From the NCBI GenBank assembly GCA_002338605.1, contig DDIP01000011.1:1-5690 (forward strand): a stretch of DNA of 5,690 nt. The letters are read 5' to 3'. Source of the stretch: Proteobacteria bacterium UBA1847 (GTDB taxonomy: Bacteria; Pseudomonadota; Gammaproteobacteria; Steroidobacterales; Woeseiaceae). The notes beneath the pieces were generated by a model. That model made no database searches, was not told the DNA's origin, and saw only the letters and a program-made list of their open reading frames with translations. The position numbers and the translations under genes were made by a program. Positions 1-5,688 of this stretch are shown piece after piece. Numbering within the stretch: the stretch's first letter is position 1; every line of letters begins with the position of its first letter.

Positions 1-2
1 TC

Positions 3-185
3 AGACAAGGGGAAGCTTACGAGGGAGCTAGGCTTCTTATGTCGTTTCCAGAGCAAGGGCGTACTGAGATACATCAAGATCTTTCCAATGACACACTATT
101 TGTTACGGGCTTTCCTTTTCCGCCATTCCGAATAGTCCCAGCCGAGACCGGGCCACAGATGCAATTTCCGCCTTTACAAAAGTAG
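3..185 (+). CDS. Possible 3' end of an unrecognised gene entering from the left edge
   Basis: The frame is open from the window edge and gives 60 residues before a TAG at 183-185. The composition is protein-like: a charged, probably helical start (around EAYEGARLLMSFPEQGR) and a Pro/Phe-rich tail ending PPLQK. No start codon or domain can be judged because the 5' part lies outside the window. I do not recognise the family. If real, the gene converges on the minus-strand operon, leaving about 500 bases between the two stops. The main doubt is length: 60 codons can stay open by chance, and a minus-strand frame with a Cys-rich product covers most of the same bases. No clear terminator follows the stop. 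Confidence 0.35.
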   Translation, partial: RQGEAYEGARLLMSFPEQGRTEIHQDLSNDTLFVTGFPFPPFRIVPAETGPQMQFPPLQK

Positions 186-262
186 ATTTTTCGACGGCGG
201 CATTCGGCCAATTCGCAACGCTCGCAAACGGCTGAAGTCGCAAACTGAAACCCGCCGCTCAT
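74..262 (-). CDS. Candidate small Cys-rich protein (alternative to the overlapping plus-strand frame)
   Basis: Starting at the ATG at 260-262 this frame gives 62 residues with six cysteines in a short core: CERC, then C after four residues, then KGGNCIC (spacing C-x2-C-x4-C-x8-C-x4-C-x-C). The basic segment RRRK lies between them. A longer start near 334 exists, but the ATG at 262 is preceded by purine-rich sequence; its AGGAG sits only one base before the ATG, too close to be ideal, with AAGAAG further up. No known zinc-ribbon or toxin family fits exactly. The Cys spacing is not a regular CxxC pair, so metal binding is not established. It overlaps the plus-strand frame at 3-185, and at most one is likely real. 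Confidence 0.2.
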   Translation of the reverse strand: MSGGFQFATSAVCERCELAECRRRKIYFCKGGNCICGPVSAGTIRNGGKGKPVTNSVSLERS

Positions 263-494
263 ACTCCTACTTCTTGATCTACCTTGAGTATCTGGAATTG
301 ACCCAACTGTGAGTATTGGTTGCAAAGCAAACAATCTTTTTCGAAGTTATATGAATGAATAGTGAGTTGTTGTAGCTCTTAGACAGTCGTTGGGGCGTTC
401 GTTGTACGATTTACCCAATTTTGCGCAACGATGCACTACAGATGCACAATCAAATCTCGAAATTGAACTCGCGGTATCGGTCGCGTCATCACTC

Positions 495-525
495 GGTCCG
501 GCCGACATCCGCAAAATGCCGGACC
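495..525. repeat. Perfect stem-loop A (8-bp arms, 15-nt loop)
   Basis: GGTCCGGC (495-502) is the exact reverse complement of GCCGGACC (518-525). The loop ends with CGCAAAAT directly before the right arm. The stem is very GC-rich and would be stable in RNA from either strand. No U-tract follows on either side, so a classical intrinsic terminator is unlikely. It pairs conceptually with stem-loop B 33 bases away, which has a different arm sequence but the same loop motif. Confidence 0.55.
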
Positions 526-558
526 TCTTGTCACTACTAATCGAGGAATAATCAAGTG

Positions 559-588
559 GCGAGCAACCTAGCGCAAAATGTTGCTCGC
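559..588 (-). terminator. Perfect stem-loop B, possible operon terminator or 3' RNA structure
   Basis: GCGAGCAAC (559-567) is the exact reverse complement of GTTGCTCGC (580-588), a 9-bp stem with a 12-nt loop. In transcripts of the minus-strand operon it forms 94 bases after the stop of the 922-residue gene. It is followed by a moderately U-rich run (CACTTGATTATT), weaker than a true U-tract. It could act as a poor terminator, as an RNA-stabilising 3' hairpin, or as one unit of a dispersed hairpin repeat. The stem is certain from sequence; its termination role is inferred. Confidence 0.35.
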
Positions 589-681
589 TGCCTCCCCCAA
601 CGTAGGTTAGTACCGCCAACAAACGCGACGTTGGCGTCACAGCCTCAGAAATTAATGGTCAAATTGGAAATTTAATCCCGA

Positions 682-3450
682 TTAGGGCGCGGTAGAGTCG
701 AACCGAAACCCGCTGTCAATTGGGGTTGAACCTTGTCCTTGATCATGCGGAACTCCCACTTCTAGGATCCCAGAACACGAAGCGCCATTGCTCAAGTCGG
801 AAGCCACAAATGAGATTACGTATATACGCCCGTCGCCTTGTCCGGAGCGCTCGCGCCTTATCTGCGGTGTGTCGGTACCAACACCGAAGCCATCTGGAAT
901 AGTATCACCGTCCCCTGTGCCATTGACAGGCTCATCTTGTTCGATTGCGGTTACAGTGATCACCGCGGGAGCTCCGTTTTCACTGAGGACTCCACCTATT
1001 TCAATGCTAACCAATTTGTGGTTCGGCGGCCAAAGAGCGTTTGGTGTCGCGGTCGCCGGCGAACAATCTAGCTCAGGAGGCAGATCGTCGTTCAATATGG
1101 TCCCCAAACCGACACCTTCCAGCACTGCGGCATTCTCACTAACGCTAGAAATCAGCAGTGAGAACGTTTCGTCTGATTCGACGTCGAGGTCGCCTAGAAT
1201 GTTTACTGATACGTTTTGCGACAAATCGGTGCTGCCCGCCGCGAATGAAAGTACTGGCGCAATGCCAATATAATCGATTCCATCAAGAGCGCTCCCTTCA
1301 GCGGTCTGAAGATTGACGGTCACGACCTCAGACGGATGCGGCTGGTCGATGGCAACCTCAAACACGAACGGAATATTGCCGCTATCGCCCTCTAGCGAAG
1401 AAACGTCGCTGACGGTGACCGCAACCAAGTCATCGTTTTCGATAGCCCCAGCTGCATTTGCAGACACAACTTCGACATTCGTGCTTGCATTTGTCAACTC
1501 GACATTGAACGACTCATCGTCTTCAACTTTGAAATCTCCGAACACAGTGACTGGTATCGATTGAACTAGTTCGGTGGTGCCCGCAGGGAACACAACTTGA
1601 ATATTCGTTGCCTGGAAATCTTCGCCCGACGTCGCTGTACTGTCCTGCGTGACAAAATCAACAGTGATGTCATTCGATGGGTCTGGTGCATTAATGGAGA
1701 CTGAAAATAAGAAGTCGGTTTGCCCCACATCGCCTTCGATGCCGGCCGCCCCAGACAAACTGATTGTCGGTAAAACAACAACTGTATCCGGCTCAACTGC
1801 AAAAGCGTCGAAATCTTTGACGATTTCACTAAACGAACAATTGTTGTCCTCATCTGCCTCATGCACGACGTTATCATCGTCAGCACAGGCGGCCATGAAG
1901 TGTACGTCTTCATCAAATCCACTCGGAATGACAAATTCAACTTCCATGCTGTCGTCCGCCTCGCTTGCACCTAGAGGTGGTACGACACGTTCTCCGAGAA
2001 CCACTGCGTTACCGACATTGATCGGATCATCGTCAGAGATGTAGTAGCGAGTCGTAGTCGGCACGTTGACGTCGCCGATACCAATATTGGATGTACGATC
2101 TGACATAAAAACAGTGTTTCCAGCTCCGGCAAGAATTACGGGCGGCACGAACGCCGGCACGACCAAATCTGTATCTGCGGTCCAAGTTACTTTGACGAGC
2201 GCCAACTGTCGAAACGCCTCGTTATCATTCTCGACGACCTCAACTAGGTCGATCCCTACATTTTGCCCTACATAATCAACGATAGCCTGCCCAGTAGCCC
2301 CTATTGTGAGTGCGGTGCCTGAGGTCAGATCGGCAGCATTTGCGCATGGGTAATCTGTAACGCACCGTACAAGAAGTCGCAATCCTTGTAGAGGTGGATT
2401 GCCTTCAAGTGCGCTATTGAAATGCTCCATCGACAGCGAAAACGTTTCTCCAATCGGTTGCTCGGCTTCTTTTGGTGTCGCGGTGAACACGGGTATAAAG
2501 CTGTTAAACGCGGATGGCAAGATATCGATCAAGGCCGCGACATTCAGTTCGACCAATTGCCGGAATTCGGTTTTAAATGTGCTTGGATCTGCCGCATCGA
2601 AGGAATCGAAAACGGCCTGCAGCGCAGCCAACGCCAACCCATTGTTGCCAACGCCAGCTTGTTGCTGCGCCTCTCCGATCGCGGCCTCAATATCGCTCAC
2701 GAGGGTGGAATTCGACACCCAACCGATAGACGCGGATCTCGCGATATTATCGAAGAGTACGCTGTAGTGCTGCCAACCCCCAATTTGAATATCCAGCGGA
2801 CCCAATGTAAACCCGTCGACCGACAGTGACTGCTCCACAATAAATGCATCAAACAGCTCTTGATCCGTAACCGTGCTGTGGTCTTCAACTTCCATTATCC
2901 AGTGTGGCACGATTGTGTAAGATCGGATCGTCGGCGGTCGATCGAAGCTGATCGTGAAGCCTCCCATGCTGCTTCCTGGAGTTATAGCAAACGTCGTATC
3001 GGCTGATGCGAATTGAACAAATCCTCGAACATTTACGCCGCCGTTCCACCCACTGGGAGCTCGTTGATCGACTACTAATACATCGGCTCCCTTTTCCCCG
3101 TCAAAAGGAGCCAGCAACCGAACATCGTCAACCATCGAAGCGAACTGAGTGCCACCCTGAACAGGGTAGGTGCGCGGTGGAGATCGTCTGTCGCCAGCCC
3201 TTTCTTCGGCCGATACATCAATATTGACCAACCATATTTTTCCGTCATTTGTGGACGGGCTGGTTATTGTATAGCGATACTCGTATTCGCCTCCCCATGG
3301 AAACCCTGATACCAGCAATGCTTCCGATTCCACTTTCGCAGCGGAAACGTCAGGAATCGGCATTAGGCCCTGAGCAGCGGCGGCGGAGACGAAAATCGAC
3401 GACAAAATCGAAAATAATAATGCACTTGCTTTGGGTACACTTGGTCTCAT
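682..3450 (-). CDS. Large secreted CARDB / double Calx-beta protein, probable surface or adhesin-like
   Basis: A 922-residue exported protein, last gene of the operon. Residues 1-26 form a Sec signal peptide with AAA before Q27. Residues 27 to about 425 are an unnamed region: a beta-rich part (27-230), a helical part (about 248-312) and more beta sequence. Residues 428-547 look like a CARDB domain, with alternating strands, YYISDDD at 469-475 and the closing DEDNN motif at 533-537. Two Calx-beta domains follow (about 560-674 and 675-789), each with the D-x-E-x-DE-x-F acidic strand (643-648 and 756-763 areas) and closing NDD. The C-terminal 790-922 carries WPPNHK (807-812), GDGDTIPDG, ERSGxGxGRIY and VPHD (900-903), a block known from many bacterial extracellular proteins. 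Six cysteines (363, 369, 522, 538, 796, 892) fall in plausible pairs. Known for the families: Calx-beta binds Ca2+ and CARDB supports adhesion. Inferred: an extracellular adhesin or matrix protein. AGGA sits 9 bases before the ATG. No LPXTG, PEP-CTERM or type IX sorting tail is seen. Confidence 0.93.
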   Translation of the reverse strand: MRPSVPKASALLFSILSSIFVSAAAAQGLMPIPDVSAAKVESEALLVSGFPWGGEYEYRYTITSPSTNDGKIWLVNIDVSAEERAGDRRSPPRTYPVQGGTQFASMVDDVRLLAPFDGEKGADVLVVDQRAPSGWNGGVNVRGFVQFASADTTFAITPGSSMGGFTISFDRPPTIRSYTIVPHWIMEVEDHSTVTDQELFDAFIVEQSLSVDGFTLGPLDIQIGGWQHYSVLFDNIARSASIGWVSNSTLVSDIEAAIGEAQQQAGVGNNGLALAALQAVFDSFDAADPSTFKTEFRQLVELNVAALIDILPSAFNSFIPVFTATPKEAEQPIGETFSLSMEHFNSALEGNPPLQGLRLLVRCVTDYPCANAADLTSGTALTIGATGQAIVDYVGQNVGIDLVEVVENDNEAFRQLALVKVTWTADTDLVVPAFVPPVILAGAGNTVFMSDRTSNIGIGDVNVPTTTRYYISDDDPINVGNAVVLGERVVPPLGASEADDSMEVEFVIPSGFDEDVHFMAACADDDNVVHEADEDNNCSFSEIVKDFDAFAVEPDTVVVLPTISLSGAAGIEGDVGQTDFLFSVSINAPDPSNDITVDFVTQDSTATSGEDFQATNIQVVFPAGTTELVQSIPVTVFGDFKVEDDESFNVELTNASTNVEVVSANAAGAIENDDLVAVTVSDVSSLEGDSGNIPFVFEVAIDQPHPSEVVTVNLQTAEGSALDGIDYIGIAPVLSFAAGSTDLSQNVSVNILGDLDVESDETFSLLISSVSENAAVLEGVGLGTILNDDLPPELDCSPATATPNALWPPNHKLVSIEIGGVLSENGAPAVITVTAIEQDEPVNGTGDGDTIPDGFGVGTDTPQIRRERSGQGDGRIYVISFVASDLSNGASCSGILEVGVPHDQGQGSTPIDSGFRFDSTAP

Positions 3451-3459
3451 AAAGCCGCG

Positions 3460-3463
3460 TCCT
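3460..3463 (-). promoter_or_regulatory. Ribosome binding site of the 922-residue gene
   Basis: AGGA on the minus strand, 9 bases before the ATG at 3450. It lies entirely inside the 14-base gap after the stop of the preceding gene. This supports the chosen start and translation from a shared mRNA. Confidence 0.65.
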
Positions 3464-3464
3464 G

Positions 3465-4082
3465 TTAGTGGCCTACCGATTCAATCATTATCTTCTTGAC
3501 TTTGTCGGCAGCATCAAAATAAAAATACAGCTCAAAGTAACCTTCGACCCGAACCGTTTCGCCAGGTCTATTTTCGGTATCTGTTCGTTCCTCCGAAATA
3601 CTTGATGCCATCGCTAAATATTCGCCCGTATCTACGAATTTTTCTGGCTTCAAGGCAGCAACCACAGCGTCGCGACGAGCTCCGACTGCCAAGCGGTGTT
3701 TCAGCAAGTGCTGCGCTCCTGTGATCTCAATCGACTCGATCCATGATCGCGATCCAACTTCACTTGTCCCTACCACAAATGAAATGCCGTCGTATTCCAG
3801 TTTCCGCGACGTTAGAACAGCGTCGCTAGTGGGGTCTGGATAGCGCTGTGCGGTATCCTGGTTTGGCGCGCCGTATCGTTTGGTGATTTGTTCGATAGCA
3901 TTTCCCGACACCATTGAATAGCCTAGCGGTTCGCTGAAAGGTTCCAGCAAGAAGTCTTGCAGCGAGCTGATCTCCTCTGTCGCTAGCGCTTCTCGAACAT
4001 TAGAAGCCTGTGCAGCCGCGGGATCCGACGGCTGCATGCACGCACACATCAGGAACAGAGGGAGGTACGCTGATTTGATCAT
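3465..4082 (-). CDS. Probable lipoprotein with two BamE/SmpA-like repeats, function unknown
   Basis: A 205-residue exported protein, middle gene of the operon. The N-terminus is a short hydrophobic signal (residues 2-14) ending in an imperfect lipobox, MCA-C, which would make Cys15 the lipidated residue. An alternative signal peptidase I site lies at AAAQA (22-26). The mature part seems to hold two copies of one fold. The first is about 58-121 (helix NAIEQITKRYGAP, then strands with WIESIEITG). The second is about 130-203 (helix VGARRDAVVAAL, then strands LYFYFDAADKVKKIMI). The order of helix with G-x-P or G-x-R, then strands ending in a charged turn and an I-x-I strand, resembles BamE/SmpA-type small outer-membrane lipoproteins; this is a pattern match by eye, not a database hit. 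Its ATG lies 4 bases after the stop of the upstream gene, with only a weak GGA site, so translational coupling is likely. Confidence 0.9.
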   Translation of the reverse strand: MIKSAYLPLFLMCACMQPSDPAAAQASNVREALATEEISSLQDFLLEPFSEPLGYSMVSGNAIEQITKRYGAPNQDTAQRYPDPTSDAVLTSRKLEYDGISFVVGTSEVGSRSWIESIEITGAQHLLKHRLAVGARRDAVVAALKPEKFVDTGEYLAMASSISEERTDTENRPGETVRVEGYFELYFYFDAADKVKKIMIESVGH

Positions 4083-4086
4083 TGCA

Positions 4087-5172
4087 TCACAATCCGAATA
4101 GTACTTTGAACGCCTCAGGTACTCTCAGCTCCGTAATAAAAATGTGATAGTTGCCGGTACTTTCGCAAAGAAGCGCAGTCTTGCCGAGTCGCTTCGGATC
4201 CGTGTCTCTAGCCAGGACAATATTTACCGCCTTCTGCACGCTCGTGTTGCCGGAACAGGGCACCTGATTCGGCTTGTTCACGTCAACATCCATGCCTCGC
4301 CTGTGAGTCGAGTGAGGCGTCAGCCACGGTCGATCCGGTTTTACTGGGTCGGGAGGAATCGGCGGAGGACGGATTGCGAGAAAGTCGAATAAGCCGCCTT
4401 TTGGGAGGCTTATGTCGTTGTAGCTGATCAGGCTGTTTGTGTCGTTCTTGAACGATCGACCTATTGCCAACAACGCCGTACGAGCAAGCAAGGTCGTTGC
4501 GAATGCGACCGGGTTCTTGTGTGTATCGGCAGTGACATTAGCGCTTCGGCCCTTTTCGTAGAAAAGCGGGGCGTCCGGCAGTTGTCGCAATGTATCACCG
4601 TCCATCGTGACATTTACGCGACCCTCAGCGGTCAACATGTCGCGTTTCGTCAAGATTCCTTGGCTAAACGTCCAAAACGAAGATCCGTCCGGAGCCGCCA
4701 TTGTTGAATCGAAAGTATAAATTCCGCCAAATTGCGATACGCCCCAAGTGATGTAATCGGTGAAACTTGTAGGGCTGGGTCCCTCGACATACAAAGGATC
4801 CCCATCGACTGACGCGGGAGGATATTCAACTTCCGAATTCGGGAATATTATTGGTCTATTTGTTTCATCATGCGTGTGTCCACCATTACCGCAAGTCAAC
4901 GGATTAAACCCGCCGGCCCCATCAGATAGACACGTTTCGACAACGTTCGGTCCGCCGATTCCTTTTAGTCTGAATGTCACCGGGCATTCGTCACTAAGTC
5001 GCCCAGTTCTAAGACTGTAACAAAGCCAGCCGACGCGAACCTCGTTCTTAACCAGCTTGTCTAGCCTTTCGTCAGAAGGCTCGGTTATCCTTATCCACGT
5101 CTGCTGTGCGTTTACTTCATGTCCCGCAATGAGCAAACAGAAAAGTGACAAAATTAGAAATATACACTTCAT
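4087..5172 (-). CDS. Secreted MepA/M15-like (LAS) metallopeptidase-domain protein
   Basis: First gene of the operon, 361 residues from the ATG at 5172. A GTG three codons upstream is possible, but AGGGAG lies 8 bases before this ATG and overlaps that GTG, so ATG is preferred. Residues 1-22 are a signal peptide (VNA before Q23). The N-terminal half (23 to about 210) is unrecognised and contains a GGHTHD motif (98-102) and four cysteines (51, 63, 81, 94). The C-terminal part has LPKGGLFDF (256-264), then HSTHRRGMDVDV (287-298), which fits the LAS zinc motif H-x2-G-x3-D with His290 and Asp297 as ligands. NYHI (341-344) gives His343 as the third ligand. In MepA and M15 enzymes the last motif is HxH; here the first His is Asn341. 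Family knowledge: these enzymes cut peptide cross-links of peptidoglycan in the periplasm. Activity here is uncertain because of that substitution, and the substrate is not shown. Cys306 and Cys336 may form a disulfide near the site. Confidence 0.9.
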   Translation of the reverse strand: MKCIFLILSLFCLLIAGHEVNAQQTWIRITEPSDERLDKLVKNEVRVGWLCYSLRTGRLSDECPVTFRLKGIGGPNVVETCLSDGAGGFNPLTCGNGGHTHDETNRPIIFPNSEVEYPPASVDGDPLYVEGPSPTSFTDYITWGVSQFGGIYTFDSTMAAPDGSSFWTFSQGILTKRDMLTAEGRVNVTMDGDTLRQLPDAPLFYEKGRSANVTADTHKNPVAFATTLLARTALLAIGRSFKNDTNSLISYNDISLPKGGLFDFLAIRPPPIPPDPVKPDRPWLTPHSTHRRGMDVDVNKPNQVPCSGNTSVQKAVNIVLARDTDPKRLGKTALLCESTGNYHIFITELRVPEAFKVLFGL

Positions 5173-5180
5173 TTTGGGCA

Positions 5181-5186
5181 CTCCCT
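5181..5186 (-). promoter_or_regulatory. Ribosome binding site deciding the start of the peptidase-like gene
   Basis: AGGGAG on the minus strand, with an 8-base spacer to the ATG at 5172. The last G of this site belongs to the in-frame GTG at 5179-5181, so that GTG has no room for its own Shine-Dalgarno pairing. The ATG is therefore the better start. Confidence 0.7.
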
Positions 5187-5217
5187 ACGCTCGACAAAGA
5201 AAACTTCTAGCTTTGAA

Positions 5218-5233
5218 CTTAGTCGCAACTAAG
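5218..5233 (-). promoter_or_regulatory. Small inverted repeat in the operon leader
   Basis: CTTAGT (5218-5223) and ACTAAG (5228-5233) are exact reverse complements around a 4-base centre, 45-61 bases upstream of the first gene's ATG. In RNA it would be a 6-bp hairpin with a tetraloop; in DNA it could be an operator. It falls inside the leader if the proposed -10 at 5252-5257 is right. Six-base arms can arise by chance. Confidence 0.25.
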
Positions 5234-5251
5234 GCCAGAAAATTGGCTTAC

Positions 5252-5280
5252 ATTATTGGGCTAGCACGACCATATCAGTA
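5252..5280 (-). promoter_or_regulatory. Candidate operon promoter
   Basis: AATAAT on the minus strand (5257-5252) matches the sigma-70 -10 consensus at five of six positions. Seventeen bases upstream the -35 position reads TACTGA, a poor match to TTGACA. That position is occupied by one copy of a direct repeat (TACTGAT), a layout typical of activator-dependent promoters. The predicted start near 5245 would give a leader of about 70 bases. This is inferred from sequence only. Confidence 0.3.
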
Positions 5281-5290
5281 ACAATCAGTA
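5274..5290 (-). promoter_or_regulatory. 10-bp-period direct repeat, possible activator site
   Basis: ATCAGTA occurs at 5274-5280 and again at 5284-5290 (TACTGAT on the operon strand), separated by three bases. The two copies lie on the same DNA face, one helical turn apart, and the proximal copy covers the -35 position of the candidate promoter. Tandem half-sites in this position are usual for OmpR/PhoB-type response regulators, though the sequence itself is not the PhoB box. The regulator is unknown. Confidence 0.3.
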
Positions 5291-5481
5291 TTCAACATTT
5301 AAACGCCAATTGGAAGACGATGGCCGAAGAAAGGCCGGAAACGGGCTTGCGAGACGATTTACCTTAATGCACGTCCGAGTTAGGCCCTGGCAGCTCAAAT
5401 GTCGCATGCTGCTCCAAGATTCGCATTTGAATCGATGACGGCAATATCATGAACCTAAACCTACTGTCGCCGAGAATGAAT

Positions 5482-5496
5482 ATGGTTACTAACCAT
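5482..5496. repeat. 15-bp near-perfect palindrome
   Basis: ATGGTTA (5482-5488) and TAACCAT (5490-5496) are exact reverse complements around a single central base. The compact, odd-centred dyad has the form of a dimeric repressor operator. It lies about 310 bases upstream of the operon's first ATG, far for direct control of it. No gene starts clearly beside it except the weak 50-codon frame whose ATG overlaps its right arm. Confidence 0.4.
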
Positions 5497-5665
5497 GTCA
5501 TCCGACGATTTTCGACCCGCCGAGGTTCGCGGTCATGTACGAAAACTGCGTGATTGGCGCGACAAGTTCGGAGAAGTTAGCTCCTTCACGAACTGCAACT
5601 GTCGTGCTCAGCGACGTGCGCCGAGTTTCGGCGGGAGCGGTCGGTGAACCCGGGCGGTAAGTCAG

Positions 5666-5688
5666 GGTCGATTCTGTTGAAAAACCCC
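5666..5688. mobile_element. Possible outer end of an insertion-sequence-type repeat
   Basis: The right edge contains GGTCGATTCTGTTGAAAAA followed by CCCC. From memory, sequence of the form TTTTTCAACAGAATCGACC (reverse strand) recurs beside IS-type elements in proteobacterial genomes, especially alphaproteobacteria. No transposase, no matching inverted copy and no target duplication is visible in this window. The element, if any, would continue to the right or be a decayed remnant. Confidence 0.2.

Larger units (their letters stand above)
186..681. other. Intergenic stretch between convergent frames, with stem-loops
   Basis: About 500 bases with no gene I can support with confidence. It contains two perfect stem-loops (495-525 and 559-588) that share CGCAAAATG at the loop/right-arm junction. 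An inverted copy of the motif (ATTTTGCGC, 418-426) sits inside a weaker third inverted repeat (TCGTTG at 399-404 with CAACGA at 426-431). The minus strand has an open frame from 640 to 347 that runs straight through the hairpins. The stretch lies downstream of the operon, so it probably forms its 3' untranslated region and termination zone. Confidence 0.6.

Noticed and set aside
559..588. Integron attC-type recombination site
   Set aside because: The hairpin lacks the RYYYAAC and GTTRRRY core boxes in the right places, and no integrase or cassette array is present.
347..640. 97-codon minus-strand frame with a GTG start, 41 bases after the operon's last stop, with GAGG nearby
   Set aside because: It runs through both perfect hairpins, which shape much of its sequence. 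The product has no signal peptide, domain or conserved motif, unlike the three exported proteins before it. It is more likely an accidental frame in the 3' region.
788..1273. Long plus-strand frame opposite the Calx-beta gene (161 codons)
   Set aside because: It lies antisense to a well-supported 922-codon gene with clear domains, and its product is low-complexity Ser/Thr/Pro-rich, typical of a shadow frame.
2627..2656. GCCAACGCCA occurring twice with a 20-base period
   Set aside because: It lies inside the coding sequence for a Gly/Ala/Leu/Asn-rich stretch (GVGNNGLALAAL). Codon repetition explains it.
5179..5181. GTG as start of the peptidase-like gene (three residues longer)
   Set aside because: The AGGGAG ribosome site overlaps this GTG and is correctly spaced, at 8 bases, only for the ATG at 5172.
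5495..5647. 50-codon plus-strand frame beginning MSSDDF, basic and Trp-containing, ending GGSGR
   Set aside because: There is no Shine-Dalgarno sequence, its ATG lies inside a palindrome, and it leads into the IS-like edge. The length is compatible with chance.
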